Positions 34,861-47,445 of a DNA stretch of 64,000 bases are shown here, in pieces. The stretch comes from Capsicum annuum (lineage: Eukaryota; Streptophyta; Magnoliopsida; Solanales; Solanaceae). The translations under genes were made by a program, and so were the position numbers. Within the stretch, counting starts at the first letter, position 1. Each line of letters starts with the position of its first letter. Where the stretch lies: positions 49,344,673 to 49,408,672 of the forward strand of contig NC_061119.1 of NCBI RefSeq assembly GCF_002878395.1, written 5' to 3'. The notes under the pieces were generated by a model. It was not told the DNA's origin. It made no database searches and saw nothing but the letters and a program-made list of their open reading frames with translations.

Positions 34861-35640
34861 TGAAAATACAAACCATTTGGGGATTATCTTGCAGATTCTC
34901 AAGGATTGCCAGTTATTTGCTAAGTTCAGCAAGTGTGAATTCTGGTTGAAATCAGTAGCATTCCTTGGACATATCATTTTCAATGAGGCTTTCAGGTTGA
35001 TCATTAAAAGACCAAAGCAGTTTGAAATTGGCCTATAATCATCTCTGTATTAGATATTTAGAGTTTTATGTGCTTAGCTAGTTTTTAAAGGCAGTTTGTT
35101 GAGGGATTCTCCTCTATTGTTTCTCCTATACACTGATTGACTTAGAAGAAACTCAAATTTTAGTGGTCTAGTTCTTGCCAGAAGAGTTTTAATGAGTTGA
35201 AGACTCAACTCACTTTCACTACAATTCTGACTCTTCAAGAGGGTTCAGATGGGTTTGAAGTTTATTGTGTTACTTCTAGAGTTGGCCTTTGTTGTGTGTT
35301 GATCATCTTGACAAGGTTATAACATATGCGTCTAGATAGCTCAAGCCTTATGACATGAATTAACTAACTCATGATCTTGATTTGGCAGCAATAGTTTTTG
35401 ACTTAAGGATTTAAAGACATTATCTTTATGGAGTTCATGTTGATATGTTCACTGATTATAAGAGCCTTCAATATATGTTTAATTAGATAGATCTAAATCC
35501 TCGTCATAGAGATATCTAAAGTTATTAAAGGACTATGATATGAGTGTCTTATGCCATCTAAGTAAATTCAATGTTGTGGCTGATGCTCTTAGTAGGTTGT
35601 CTATGGGAAATGTTACTCATTAAGAATATGAATAGAGAAA
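34861..35640 (+). pseudogene. RT connection and RNase H of element A (broken)
   Basis: 34880-35030 gives the thumb/connection (ILKDCQLFAKFSKCEFWL, SVAFLGHII). The RNase H fold follows at about 35221-35600: GFEVYCVTSRVGLCCVL, where the first catalytic Asp of 'YCDASRVGLG' is now Val, then LAAIVFDLRI and HVDMFTDYKSLQY with the FTDHKSL motif, and NSMLWLMLLVG, a shifted form of VVADALSR. RNase H would remove the RNA strand of the hybrid. Several stops and the missing Asp make it inactive. Confidence 0.85.
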
Positions 35641-35932
35641 GTTAGTTCACGAGGTTTACCATCTTTCCAGATTGGGAGATCGTTGGAAGATTTAGTTGAA
35701 GGTAATATTTTTATTTAGAGTGATTCAATTTTTTTTTGATAGTTGCGGTGAAATAAAAACAAGATAGAGATCTAATTTTTCTTAAGTTGAAAAAAATAAT
35801 CCAGAGTTAGAAGGTTGAGGGGAGATGGTGTTCTTCATTATCAGGTTGGATTATAATATTCTAGATGTGGTTGACTTGGGATAGCGGATGCTAACAGAGC
35901 TCATAGTTATTGGTATTCTATTCATCGAAGAT
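35641..35932 (+). pseudogene. Integrase N-terminal part, upstream of insertion B
   Basis: The segment before the insertion is the RNase H-integrase linker and the start of the integrase zinc domain. It ends AHSYWYSIHR, matching the His-x-x-x-His half of the HHCC motif (family form AHxSRYSIHPG). AAGAT at 35928-35932 is the left duplication of element B, and the same integrase resumes at 38348. Confidence 0.75.
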
Positions 35933-38342
35933 TGATATGCTAGCATTTTGTTAGAACATTTAAGACTTTTAACTAGGAATAATTGTAAGTTATAAAGTAA
36001 CTATCGTTGTTTTTGATGATATTTCTTTGATATTGCAGTGAAAGGCAAGATGCAATAGAACCTAAGACAATAAGGACAAAAAGAGGTAAATATGGAACAA
36101 ATAGCCAAGAAATTGCAGAAGAGCAGTTGACGAATTTTGCAATAAGTCATCAACTTGGTGATAAGTTATTAGGTCCATCGTCAGCTGGAGACAGTGTGAT
36201 GAAGTTGGAGCAAAAGTGTGATGACATCCCCTGATATGTCATCACAAATTTGATAAGCTATCAAGAGCGTCGTCAGCCTTAAAGGTTAAAAAGTGAAACC
36301 CCAAAAGGTTAGCATAGTGTCAAGGAGGCGTAGTCACTTTAAATACCCTTGAATATCATACCAACCTCTAGCCTACATTACAAGCCAAGAAAAAGACCTA
36401 TAGTGATCCTAGCTGACCTGTCTGAAAGCCTTGGTACTAACTATAAGGGCAAGCCTATGGCATTTGACGTACATTGAGTGGAACTTCATTCTGAGAGTGA
36501 GTCTCGTGATTATCCCTATGTGTATATATGTGATTTCTGATATGAGAGAAAAAAGGATTTCTTTACTGTAAGGTTACACAGGTTATGTTGCTAGTTGCTA
36601 ACTTGTTCGGATAGTGTAATCTTGGTACATGCATAGTTGCTATTGCTGAATTTATGCCATTTTTTGATTTCTGTGTGTTGTATTGTTGTTTTTCAATAGT
36701 ATACATAGTTGAGTTTGAATTGATTGACCTGGGAGAAGGTGAAGTTGTGTTGAGATGATATAGAAAATTGACTGCCGAATGTACTTTGTATTCTCTTAGT
36801 TATATTTTGGTGCTTGAGGACAAGCAATTATTTTAAGTTGAGGGTGTTGATGTGCTAGTATTTTTTTAGCATATTTAAGACTTTTAACTCGGAATAATTA
36901 TAAGTTATTAAGTAACTATCATTGTTTTTGATGATATTTCTCTGATATTGCAGTGAAATGCAAGATGCAAGAGAACCTAAGACAATGAGGACAAAAAGAG
37001 GTGAATATGGAACAAATAGCCAAGAAATTGCAGAAAAGCTGTTGACGACTTTTGTGATAAGTCGTCAACTTGGTGATAAGTTATCAGGTCCATCGTCAGC
37101 TAGAGGCAGTGTGATGAAGTTGGAGCAGAATGTGACGACATCCCCTGATATGTCATCACAGATTTGATAAGCTATCAAGAGCGTCGTCAGCCTTGAATAG
37201 AAGATGGAAGTTAAAGAAAGTTTTGTGATGACATCCATGACACGTCGTCAAGATGGTGATAGGCCTTCATCATCGTCGTCAGCCTTAGGCAGCAAGATCC
37301 AAAAATGCAGATGAGAGACGACATCCGTGATAAGCTGTCAGACTTCTGATAAGCCGTCACTGACGTCGTTGTTTATTCTGAGAAAAAGCTGAAACTTCTA
37401 TTTTGTTTCCTTATTTAGGGTTAAATATTTAAAGCCTTGTTTTAGGGTTTTCTTAGGGGGAGACAGAACTTATCAATCAACATACTTTGCAACAGATGAT
37501 TTTTTTTCTCTCTCTTTCTCTAGACTAATATTTTGGGATTTTTGTCTTATGAATCAGTTCAACTTATAGTTTTTGATCTTTATCATAGTTGTAAGATAAT
37601 CTTCTCAATTATGAATTCAATGTGTACTTGTTTCCTGCATCATGAGTGGCTAAACCTTATTAACCTAAATTATGGGATCTAGGGTTAGGTTATGAAGAAG
37701 TGCTAAATACTTAAGATTCAACAGGTGTTAGGATTTCTTGATAATTCTGAGGTTTTAATTAACGTCTGTTGGTTGCAAACTATAGATAACACCTAATTTG
37801 ATTTGCTTGAGAAAGAAATCAAATATAGTAGGAAGTGAATTATCATCAGGGACTCGGAAATACTTCGTTTGATAATCAGCACTGTAACAAGGTTGGTTAA
37901 CCTGAGGTAAAATCTGAGCAGTAAATAGAAATTTCCTAAGTTAGAGAGGATTAGGGAATTAAATGCTTAAGTAGGTATAGATACATTTAAGCGTAACATC
38001 GATAAAGATAGCTTGTTATCCTACCCACCGTAAGAATCTTGAACCACTTTTAGCATCTGTCATGTATTGGAAGCCCTAGTTAACATAATTCTAGTTATTT
38101 CATAAACTCTTGATTTACAAAAACTGAAACTAAAGTGACCAACAATTATTTGTTGATCATCAAAAACCCCCATTTTATCTTTTCATAGCATTTGTTTGAA
38201 TTTAACTTGTAGCTTTAGTTTCAAACTAGTTTAATCACCACTCATATTGTTCCCTGTGGATTCGACTCTGACTCCAAAGTTGGGTAAATATATTGCCGAT
38301 GACCACCATGCACCAAATTAAAGTATAAGTTGAGCGTTATCA
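35933..38342 (+). mobile_element. Short LTR element B inserted in integrase of A
   Basis: Starts TGATATGCTAGC, ends GCGTTATCA, and is flanked by perfect AAGAT duplications (35928-35932 and 38343-38347). It has a truncated 5' LTR (35933 to about 36286), a 0.56-kb interior ending TTGAGGACAAGCAATT with purine-rich AGTTGAGGGTGT (36836-36847), and a complete 3' LTR. No coding region and no primer site are left, so the internal loss includes most of the 5' LTR. The target integrase sequence rejoins exactly when the element is removed. Confidence 0.9.
36848..38342 (+). mobile_element. 3' LTR of element B
   Basis: 1495 bp, starting TGATGTGCTAG. It has a GATAAGTCGTCAAC word cluster at 37043-37375, a TATA-like ATATTTAAAG at 37425-37434, and an end with CCCTGTGGATTCGACTC. 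Its last 400 bp recur inverted at 52968-53366. The 69-codon frame at its start is not a gene. Confidence 0.85.
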
Positions 38343-38347
38343 AAGAT

Positions 38348-39460
38348 CCACTAAGATGTACCATGATATGTAGGAACTATATTGGTGGAATGACATGAAG
38401 AAGGATATCGCAGAATTTGTGGCTTAGTATCCGAATTGCCAGTAGGTAAATGTGGTGCACCTATGATCTGGTGGTATGCCCCAGGATATTAGTATTCCTA
38501 CTTGGGAGTAGAAAGTGGTGAACATGGACTTCATTATAGGATTACCTTGTACTCATCGACAATATGATTCTATTTTAGTCATCGTGGACCAAATATCTAA
38601 GTCAACCTATTTTTTGCCAGTTAACACTTCAGATTTAATAAAGGATTATGCTTGACTCTATCTTAGGGAGTTGGTGAAATTGCATGAAGTCCCTTTGACT
38701 ATCATTATAGATAGGGGCACTCAATTTACCTCTCAATTTTGGAAGACTTTTTAGAAGGGTCTTGGTACCTATGTTTATCTTAGTATGACTTTTCATCCAT
38801 AAATAGATGGTCATCAGAGAGGACCATTCAAACTTTAGAGTATATGTTTAGAGTATGTGTCAATGATTTCAAAGGTAGTTCGGATGATCACTTTCCCTTG
38901 ACTAAGTTTGCCGATTATAATAATTATCACTCTAGTATTTAGATAACCCTATTTGAGACATTTTATGGTAAGATACATAGATATCTTATTAGTTGGTTTG
39001 AGGTGGGTGAATCTACTTTGATAGGGCTTGATTTAATTTATTATGATTTTGAAAAAGTTTAGTTGATTAGAGAAAGCTAAAAACAACTTAGAGTCATTAG
39101 AATATTATGCAAATATAAGGAGAAGGAAATTTGAGTTTACTATTAGTGATTTTTTCTATTTGAAAGTTTCACCCATGAAAGGGGTGAAGAGAATGTTAAT
39201 AAAGGAAAACTCAGTCCCTGGTATGTTGGTCCTTACAAGATTGTGGGTCATGATTTGCCTTACAAGATTGTACTTATTAAGGAATGCATTGGTTATCCTG
39301 CATCGGTGGTGCCTTTAGCAATGCGGGAATGAAAGATAGTCTCTCCTATGAGGAGGTCCCAATTAAAATCCTTGATCATCATGTTCATAAGTTGAGGAAT
39401 AAAGAGGTCACTTCAGTTAGGGTTCTTTGGTAAAATCAATTAGTTGAGGGAACTACTTGG
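38348..39460 (+). pseudogene. Integrase core and chromodomain-like tail of element A (broken)
   Basis: Resumes after B with DPLRCTM/IGGMT*RRISQN frames and YPNCQ* (first Cys of CPNC now Tyr). The core has VNMDFIIGLPC with the first Asp at 38527 and IIIDRGTQFTSQFW with the second at 38710. The expected Glu about 36 residues later is lost to a short deletion (GHQRGPFKL where the family has QAERTIQTL). The C-terminal part reads NSVPGMLVLT and DSLSYEEVPIKILDHHVHKLR followed by VRVLW*NQLVEGTTW, the Tekay-type chromodomain region thought to steer integration to heterochromatin. It is inactive. Confidence 0.85.
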
Positions 39461-39747
39461 TAAAAAGAGATGGATATGATGACCAAGTAACCCCTTCTTT
39501 TATCTTCAAACTCAGCTTTCACGTGAGGTATTGGTTTTCCTTTAGTCACTTCTTTTCATCCCATGTCACCCTGTTACTCCCGTGTCAAAGCATGTATCCA
39601 AGAATTCAGTCTAGTATATGTTTTAGTTATAGATTTAGTTATTATTCTTATCTCTTAGAAATTCAATGTTGAGATTGTAGCTCTTTCCCTAACATTTCAG
39701 CTTAGTTTGTTTTCATTCGGGGATGAATGAAACAAAGGGAGAGATAC
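39461..39747 (+). other. 3' non-coding region and polypurine tract of element A
   Basis: Ends TTCGGGGATGAATGAAACAAAGGGAGAGATAC, here cited by its parts: the ATTCGAGGACGAATG-like landmark followed by AAACAAAGGGAGAGATAC just before the LTR. It would prime plus-strand DNA synthesis. Confidence 0.75.
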
Positions 39748-41914
39748 CGTAACACCCCAAAAATCCAAGCTAAGATCATAACCCTACTTCAAGTATATTT
39801 AATCAATCATAGTGAGTTGGTAGTTTTTGAAGTGATTTAGGCATAGTTTAAGGCCATAAATAGTCCCTAGCTCATGGCCAAGTTGAAAGCTTCCTTACTG
39901 ATTGAATTTTTATGTAGGATCTCTCTATAGTCAACTTCATATGAGTATAAATCCCATTGTATAAGGATTTTTGAATCCCTAAACCCATGAAATTAAAAGT
40001 CATTTAGTCTTATTTCCAACATCATTAACCGTTCATTAAGTCGATTCCAAAGTAAAAGTTGTGCTCATTTACCTGAAGGTGTCGATTTGCTAGAATTGAT
40101 GATCTGAGTGACAAGCCATAAACTGGTTGACGATCGGAGTGATGAAACATTAACTGGTCTAAGAACCATCAAATAAAGTCATCAACCTTAACTATTAGGA
40201 TAGAAAAATAGACCAAAAGTGACAACATGGTTGACGAGTCATCAACGGGTTGATGAGCCATCAACAAAATTGTCAGATGGAAATTTTCTGCAATGTTAGA
40301 ACACTTTCTAAGGGTTCTTTAGTCTTTTTACACTCTTTTAACATTTAAAATACATTGTTTAATCTACCCTAAGGATAAATAACAAGCTTTAAATACCCCA
40401 AATTCCCCATTATTCAAAATTCAATCAATACTTAGTCAGAAACAAAAAAAGAGGCAATCTTCTCCTAAAAAAACAAGAATTAGGTTTTGTCACTTTGAGG
40501 TCCTAATTTCAAGAAAATTCTTCAAGGGTTCTATATTTAGGTATGAGGATTTGATCAATGGGTCTCCTTTCAGACATTGAGTCCCAAAGTTAACTCAAGT
40601 CCTCATGTTTAATTCACCCTTCAAGCTAGGTTTTCATGAAAAGTGTGATTCCTTTAACTTTTAGTTTCTTGCTATGAGTTAACCATGAATATATGTTTTC
40701 CCATTAATTTTAGCATCTTTACATACTCATGACTATGAATTCTCATTATACAGTTAAATTTTTGATTTTGGACTTGAGTTATGAAATTTCTTATTGTGTT
40801 CAGTTTATAAAATTGCCATTGATAGTTACATTCTTCTGAGATGGAGGGTTATGAGCACCCGATGACCTAGGATTTCATGCATAAATAATAAATACCCATT
40901 TCTCCATGGTTACGTGATGTAGAATGCTTTGCAGTTAAGTTTATACTATTTTAGGTTTAGATGTCATATCAGTGTTATGAGCTTTTCAGCTATTTGTTCT
41001 AAATAAACCGTCTATTTATTAGTTATATTTAGTAGAAGTAGTACTTAGCACCGAGAAGATGCAGGTATGAAGTCTCACCAGTCAGTTAGGCTGATACCTT
41101 TATTAGAAGTCCCTAAGCCCAAAAACTATGGCACCATCTTAGGTTTTAAATGGTCACCTGTCAGACAAGTCTCGATACCTTAATCCTTTTGGACATCAAT
41201 TTAATGGATACAGATTAGTCAATGTTCATATCCTTGGAAATGTACTAAAAACCCTTCCACTTGGGATTGCAGTTTGGGTCCTAGTTTGTATAGATTGGGG
41301 TATGTCGGTTAATAGTATCTTCCATAGTTCAGACTTAAGACATTGCATGATCTTGTATTCAGTTATTCAACACATTACACTTTAACATGTTTATTACTTG
41401 GATAGTGCATCAATTTACATTCTTTATTTCCATGTTCAATTTACTATGTTACATTCAGTATATTCAGCTTTTATTACATAATGCAGTCTCACATGCTCAG
41501 TACGTTCAAAGTACTGGTTGCATGCCTTTTCTTGCACTGTATTGTCTTATAATATAGGTTCTAAAGTTCAGCATCACACTCAAGGCTAGGTACAATTCAA
41601 CATCATATCAGCCGTAGTATTTTGGTAAGTCCTCATCATTTTAGGACCATTTATCAGTATTTCTTTTCAGTATTTTTCTTATTTTTAGATAGTTCAGTTA
41701 GTTGGGAGCTTCTCCCAACAACTCATTTATTTAGAGGTTTTTCAAAAAAAAAAAAAAAATAATTCTTTAGCACGTTGGTTATGTCAAATAGTGTTAGACT
41801 TGACTATTAGTGTTGGTTTTATTCATGATTATATCATTTCAGTTTAGCTAGCTTGGCGTCATTTGTGACTCTAAGCAATGTGTTATAACTAGGGGATAGT
41901 CTCGGGTCTTGACA
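39748..41914 (+). mobile_element. 3' LTR of element A
   Basis: 2167 bp, from CGTAACACCCC to GGGTCTTGACA. Shared with the 5' LTR are TAGTCCCTAGCTCATGGCC, GTAGGATCTCTCTATAG and the word cluster (40092-40278). A TTTAAATACCCC TATA-like stretch lies at 40388-40399. The two LTRs differ at many positions, so the insertion is old. Confidence 0.9.
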
Positions 41915-43883
41915 CGAATCTAAGATCTAGTGTCATGAGTAAGAGTACTAATAAACTGACATTGAATCTAATATACATTAATTGTCTTTGATAAGTAAAT
42001 AATGACAAAATAAAGATAGGACAGACTCCGAACTATGTTCCAAATCCTGGAGCTCACCAGTACTCTGAGAGTGCCTCTACTCTGCACGATCTTAAGCTTC
42101 ACAGGTCACACTCACAATGGGATCTAAACCACAAGGGTACAAAAAGTAGGAGTGAGTACAGTCCACTTGTATTTAGTGGGAATCATTGGCTAACCGAGCA
42201 AAGTAGAAAACAAACCATATAAAGACAACTATGAGCAACACTTCCACCTGTACACAAAAGGTTCCAACGGTTGCTCAAACTTTATCTCCTAAAAATACAA
42301 ATATTACAAGTATAATAATAGTATACAAATTACTACACACAAATATATAAAATAAGTATAAGTACATGATATCAAACACATAAAAGAAATGCAAGTGATG
42401 CATTGCAATGCAATGGCCATGATTTAATGTCTCAATATCACCTCATATACACCTTTTGAGCAAAAGATTCTTGGATAAGGCACCATAAGGTTTCACAACC
42501 CATATACTATTACAATATCATATCTCAATCACCTTTCTGGAATATCCCTTAATTGATTTGTTTTATGAAGTGTTCCATTTATATTTTAATAAGCAGTTTT
42601 TTCAATTGTACCAATTACAAGCATGTGGATGAATGAAACAAGGATGCATTCTCATAACTAAATTAATTATCATGAAATGAATTAATTTAATAATGGTATA
42701 AGTAATCTCAAATCTCTATAGTGTTAATAAATTGTGATATAAGCTGTCCCATGGCAACACAATAATAAAGAGTCATCTGGGACATAAATAATATCAATTC
42801 AAGACCCCACTCAGGCATTAAGATAATAATAATGGAAAATAATGCTAAAATAAGGTCAATACCATCCCCTGAATGGACATCAAAACAATAATAATTTTGC
42901 AAGTCAATAATAATATTCACATAAGCCCCTACATGAGCAACACAATAAAACTATGATCTCACATTAAAATTCCCAATACATAGCATGCTTTGCATTAATG
43001 GTTAAGTACCCAACCCGATTTGAAGAAAGTTAATCTATAACATACCTTGCAAAGTCAAATCTCAAGCTTGGACCCTTCAATAAGGATCCTTTCCTTTTTG
43101 TGTCATCTCAGAACAAACCCAATCTATCAAAAATGTTATATATACATTAAAAGGATTCTAATGATATCTATATTAGCTATATTCATTCTAGGTCCAAAAA
43201 TAGTTTGAAAATTAACCCCAAAGAGAGAAGGGTAAAACTGAAATTTTATTGAAGAATCAAGTTACCCATACTTCAAGGATTCTAAATATGAATATCCATA
43301 CAAAATAAGTTAAAATCGAGCTTAAAATCAAAGAAAAATTATTTTCTCACTTTTTAGGTAAAACCACAAAAATCCAAGCTTCAAATCCAAGAGTTAATGA
43401 AACCGTAGGATTTATCAAAAGAGGTCAGTATCAACAAGTTAACCCCCAGGACTCTTTTAGGCTAAATTTAACTATTTTCTTTTCTAAGACATAACCTTAG
43501 GATTTATCAAAAGAGGTCAGTATCAACAAGTTAACCCCAGGACTCTTTTAGGCTAAATTTAACTACTTTCTTATCTATAATGTCAAAACTCAATATAAAG
43601 ACTCAAAACCTAAACGACCATGCTACAAATACAAAATTATCTTTCCAGATCTAATAGAATAGAAAAAATCACAATCGGACGCTCGAATCACAGAATGTTG
43701 ACCAAAGTTAATCTAATCATTTCAAGGCTACTCAAAATCTCAAATTCACTCAATTCACTCCTATATGCTTTGGCGACTGTGCCAACCATCCTCATAACTT
43801 ATAACTGATATATAACAAATATGGAAAATTAAAAAACAATCAAAATATAGAAAAAGTTAAACCTCACAACAAGGGTTATAGCA
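41915..43883 (-). mobile_element. LTR R2, remaining part (antisense solo-like LTR)
   Basis: Continues R2 after element A. It parallels R3 in order: GTAGGAGTGAGTAC-(A/G)TC-ACTTG, the CACATAAGCCCCTACATGAG segment, GAAGAAAGTTAATC, and CAACAAGTTAACCCC. It ends about 43883 in AGGGTTATAGCA. No convincing target-site duplication with 29982-29986 was found. It contains a 92-bp tandem duplication. Confidence 0.7.
43406..43590. repeat. 92-bp tandem duplication in LTR R2
   Basis: TAGGATTTATCAAAAGAGG at 43406 recurs at 43498, and both copies run on through CAACAAGTTAACCCC and GGCTAAATTTAACTA. The copies are nearly identical, so this is a recent duplication in an old LTR; other family members have one copy. 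Confidence 0.9.
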
Positions 43884-44335
43884 AAAATAAACCCCCAAAC
43901 TCGTTCAAAATCCCTTTAAAATATCAATTGTGTTAATCAACTATAACAAGTATTTTAGACTTATTCGAATCGATAAAACACCATTCTACGACAATGCTTA
44001 AGTCAAATTCTGACCGAAGTCAACCCAAACTTAAGGAAACTCTAAAATTTTATCCAAATAATTAAAAGACCAAACCTAGTGGAACCAACCCTCTACTTAA
44101 GCCAAAGTCACCATCTAAACTAAATGGAACCACCAAAACACATATTTGACCTCTCCAATATCAAATGTTTGATTTGAATCAAATTTTCTAAGTTCTAATT
44201 CTGAAAAACCTAAAAACTTATCAAATCATTTCAAAAATCAAACCATTCATCCCCACAAGTTATAACATCCAAATCAAAGCCATGGAAAGGGTCAAATAGG
44301 GGAAATGTGATAATAACAAACAACCTTGAAGATTG
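43884..44335 (-). mobile_element. LTR fragment f, 5' part
   Basis: Minus-strand sequence with the LTR-start landmarks of this class (GTCAACCCAAACTTAAGG and GTCAAATAGGGGAAATG on the plus strand). It is taken as the remainder of the fragment at 29126-29986 on the other side of R2. The joining is an inference from orientation and content. Confidence 0.45.
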
Positions 44336-44649
44336 TTACATGCCTTTGTAATTACTTTATGTTAGATTCAATTGCTCATATTCTTAATTACATGTAGGTT
44401 TTTGTTTTTATCTTTTTATTTTATGCACCTTTGTTGTATAGGTTTTGAGTTGATCATGAGTGGCAGGTGATCTTTATTGCTAGTTGATTATTTGATCAGT
44501 GATACTATGTGCCTGGACTGCAGTTTTGAACTTCTTCTATCCTTTATTTATTTATTTATTTATTTATTTTTTCCTTATTTTTAAATATTATCAGTGTTGT
44601 TATCTATGAAACCAGGGCTTGGGTTTTTTTATATTATCTTTTGCATTCT
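44336..44649 (+). mobile_element. Sense LTR fragment, left of R3
   Basis: T-rich sense sequence that appears to continue at 47042-47203, where the typical sense Tekay 3' end occurs. ATTCT (44645-44649) is the left duplication of R3. It contains a (TTTA)n tract. Confidence 0.45.
44543..44570. repeat. (TTTA)n microsatellite
   Basis: About seven TTTA units, ending in a T run. Confidence 0.95.
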
Positions 44650-47036
44650 TGTCATGACCCAAAAGGTAAGGTCATGATGGCACTTACCCCAACCCAACTA
44701 TGGTAGTAAGCCCAACACTATACAAGATAAAGAATGAGAAAAGAAAATAAATAAAACCCAAAATGATACTTTGAGATACAGTCAGGCCAAATATATATAA
44801 ACCAAGTTTGATACTGAAATAAAAACACCTAAATCCAAGATCTAGTGTCATGAGTAAGAACACTAATAAATTGATATAGAATTTAAAATATGTGAATCTG
44901 TCTCTGATAAGTAAATAAAGACAAAATAAGGATAAGTGGAGTCTAAAATATTGGAGCTCATGAGTACTATAAGATTTCCTCTACTCACATGATCTCAAAG
45001 TTTAGAAATAGTAGGAGTGAGTACGATCTACTTGCACTCAGTAGGCATCATACGCCGACTGAGCAAAGTAGATAAAACAAAAGAACATATAAATAAAACT
45101 ATGCGCAATGCTTCCACTTGCATATAGAAAATTTACCAACGGGGGATCAAATTATATCTTCTAATAATACAAATAATACAATTATAATAATAGTATATGA
45201 ATGACTATGCATGAATATATAAAAGAAGGCTAAGAACATGATATCAAACACACAAAAGATATGAAAGTCATGCAATGGACATGATGTAATGTCTTAATAT
45301 CATCTCGTATACACCTAGAAAAAGCTTCCAGGATAGGACACCATGGGGGGAGGGGTGTTCATAACATATATACTATCACAATCTTATTTCTCATCAACCT
45401 TGCTTGAACATCCTTTGGTCAAGGTGTTTTATTTACATTTAAAAATTAATGTTTTTCTGTAGTGCTAATTCTAAACATAAGGATGAATGAAACAAGTATG
45501 CACCCTCACAACCAAATCAATTATCATGTATTGAATTAATTCAATAATAGTATGAATGAGATCAAATATCATCAATGTCAATAAATCATGATTTAAGCCA
45601 TCATATGACAACACAAAAATAATAGGTCATGTGAGACATCAATAATATCAATTCAAATCCCACTCAGGCATCACGATAATAATAAAGGCAAATAATGCTT
45701 GTATAAGGTCAACACCAGCCCCCGTATAGGCATCACATTAATAATAATCCCTCGATTTGAAGACAGTTTAGCCATAACCTACCTAAAAAAGTTAAATATT
45801 AAGCTAGATCCTTCAATAAGGGGCCTTTCCCTTTCATGTAGTTTCAAACAAACCAAATCTATCAAATATGTAATCGATATATCAAAAGGAGTCTAATGAT
45901 GCTTATATTAGCTATTTTAATTCCGTATTGAAAAATACTTTAAAAATCGACCCATAAAGGAAAAAAGGTGTAATTTTTTTTTATTTAAGAATCATGTATC
46001 TTATCTACTAAGGGTTCTAAATATGAAAACCCATTTAAAAATAACTTAAAATTGAGCTTGAAATAATTTTTTTCAGTACTGAGTAAAAATCCAAAAGTCC
46101 AAGTTTAAAATCCAAGTTTTGATGTTGTTTAGAAGATAGAATCAATAAATATTAAAGGAAATTATGTTTAGATACTTACCCAAACACTTTTGTTGGAAAA
46201 CTCTCTTTGAAACTGCCAATCCTGATGTTTCTAAGTCAAAAAATGGTGAAAATTGAGAGAAGGGAGAACTTATATTGTTTAGGTGAACCGTGCCTCGCGA
46301 TTATTGCCTCCACATCATGTTCACATGGGTCCAAATTGACAAGGATTAAATTGGTCATCATGATTATAGGAGGTGGGCCTAGATATCACATGAGAAACCC
46401 AACACGGTCCACAATAACTCTTCGTGATTATGGTCAAACTCCATATGATCTTGATGAGTAACTTGGCCAAACCTCATGATCGCAACTCAAGGTTATTGAT
46501 CGTGATGAAGGATAAGGTGTTGCACTATATCAGAGTAGTAAACTAAGGGAAATGGACCAAAATTCTCTGAATAGACCTTTATAATTCATTTGGTACCTCA
46601 TATAAATAAACTAAGAATTCTAGTAGGCTAATTTTAATGCTTCAGACTCAGCAAAACCATTAATGTTATCAAAATAGGTCATTATCAATAAGTTAACCTC
46701 TAGGACCCCTTTAGGTTAATTTAACTAGTTTCTCATCTAAGGGTACAAAAAACAATACAGAGGATTAGAATTGAAGTAAACCATGCTACATCAAAATTTT
46801 GAATCTAATGAAATTGACAAAATCACCATCTGATGCTCAAAACAAAAAATATTAACCAAAGTCAATCTAATCACTTTTAAAACTACTCAAAATCTTAAAC
46901 TCACTCAGGTCACTCTCAAATTCTTAGAGGACCATTCCAATCATTCCCATAACTCAAAAATTATATATAACAACTATAGAAAAAGGTAAAACGGTTAAAA
47001 CACTAAAAGTTGAAAATCACAAAGTGGGTTGGTACA
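44650..47036 (-). mobile_element. Antisense solo LTR R3
   Basis: 2387 bp, plus-strand ends TGTCATGACCCAAAAGG and GTGGGTTGGTACA. It is flanked by ATTCT (44645-44649) and ATTTT (47037-47041), a probable duplication with one change. It is the complete reference copy for R1, R2, R4 and R5. Its promoter-proximal words are CATCATGATTATAGG and TTCGTGATTATGG variants (46290-46510), beside a minus-strand TATA-like CAATATAAG (46269-46277). Open frames inside are fortuitous. Confidence 0.8.
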
Positions 47037-47041
47037 ATTTT

Positions 47042-47203
47042 ATTTCTAATTTATATGAAAAAGGCTATGTAGGACTTGCTTTATTTTGAGTTTTTACTTT
47101 CCCATTTATTTTTCTGTTGTATCTAAAAATTATTGGCTTACCTATTAGTCGGGTTAGAATAGGTGTCAACACGATTTTTAACTTTTGAATCATGACAATT
47201 ACG
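47042..47203 (+). mobile_element. Sense Tekay LTR 3' end, right of R3
   Basis: Ends TTACCTATTAGTCGGG, AATAGGTGTCAACACGA and GAATCATGACA, matching the 3' ends at 6217 and 29120. Confidence 0.6.
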
Positions 47204-47445
47204 TCGTACAATATTTATATTTATCATTTTTTGTATTCTTCTTATTGATCAACTATCATGAATACTAGAATTCTCCTGCTTGTAGGGCATTAATATTATT
47301 TATGCAATATAATTATTACTCTTTCTAAGTTGATCTTTAATGCCCACTAAGTATACGTGTTTTCATTCACATATAAATCTTGTTGCATTATTTTAATGCA
47401 AATCTTAGAATTAGCTGGCTTAGTTGATTTTTGGTCTGAGGTTGT
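47204..47445 (+). mobile_element. Second sense LTR fragment
   Basis: Contains AATGCCCACTAAGTATACGTG and a TGCAAATCTTAG segment, corresponding to the CTACTAAGTACCATGTG part of LTRs near 28690. It is cut at 47445 by the next LTR. Confidence 0.5.

Larger units (their letters stand above)
30173..41914 (+). mobile_element. Tekay-like (Del) Ty3-gypsy element A, full structure, decayed
   Basis: LTRs at 30173-32379 and 39748-41914 bound a primer site, gag, protease, RT, RNase H, integrase with chromodomain-like tail, and a purine tract, all in order on the plus strand. CAAAT (30168-30172) and CGAAT (41915-41919) flank it, a 5-bp duplication with one change. Flanking sequence joined across the element matches R3, so it inserted into LTR R2. 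The total is 11.7 kb, of which 2.4 kb is the inserted element B. Every coding domain has stops and shifts. Confidence 0.9.

Noticed and set aside
36958..37167. 69-codon open frame beginning MQDAREPKTM
   Set aside because: It covers the word cluster of the element B LTR. The homologous 5' LTR copy at 36047-36230 is broken, and the frame is not conserved as protein.
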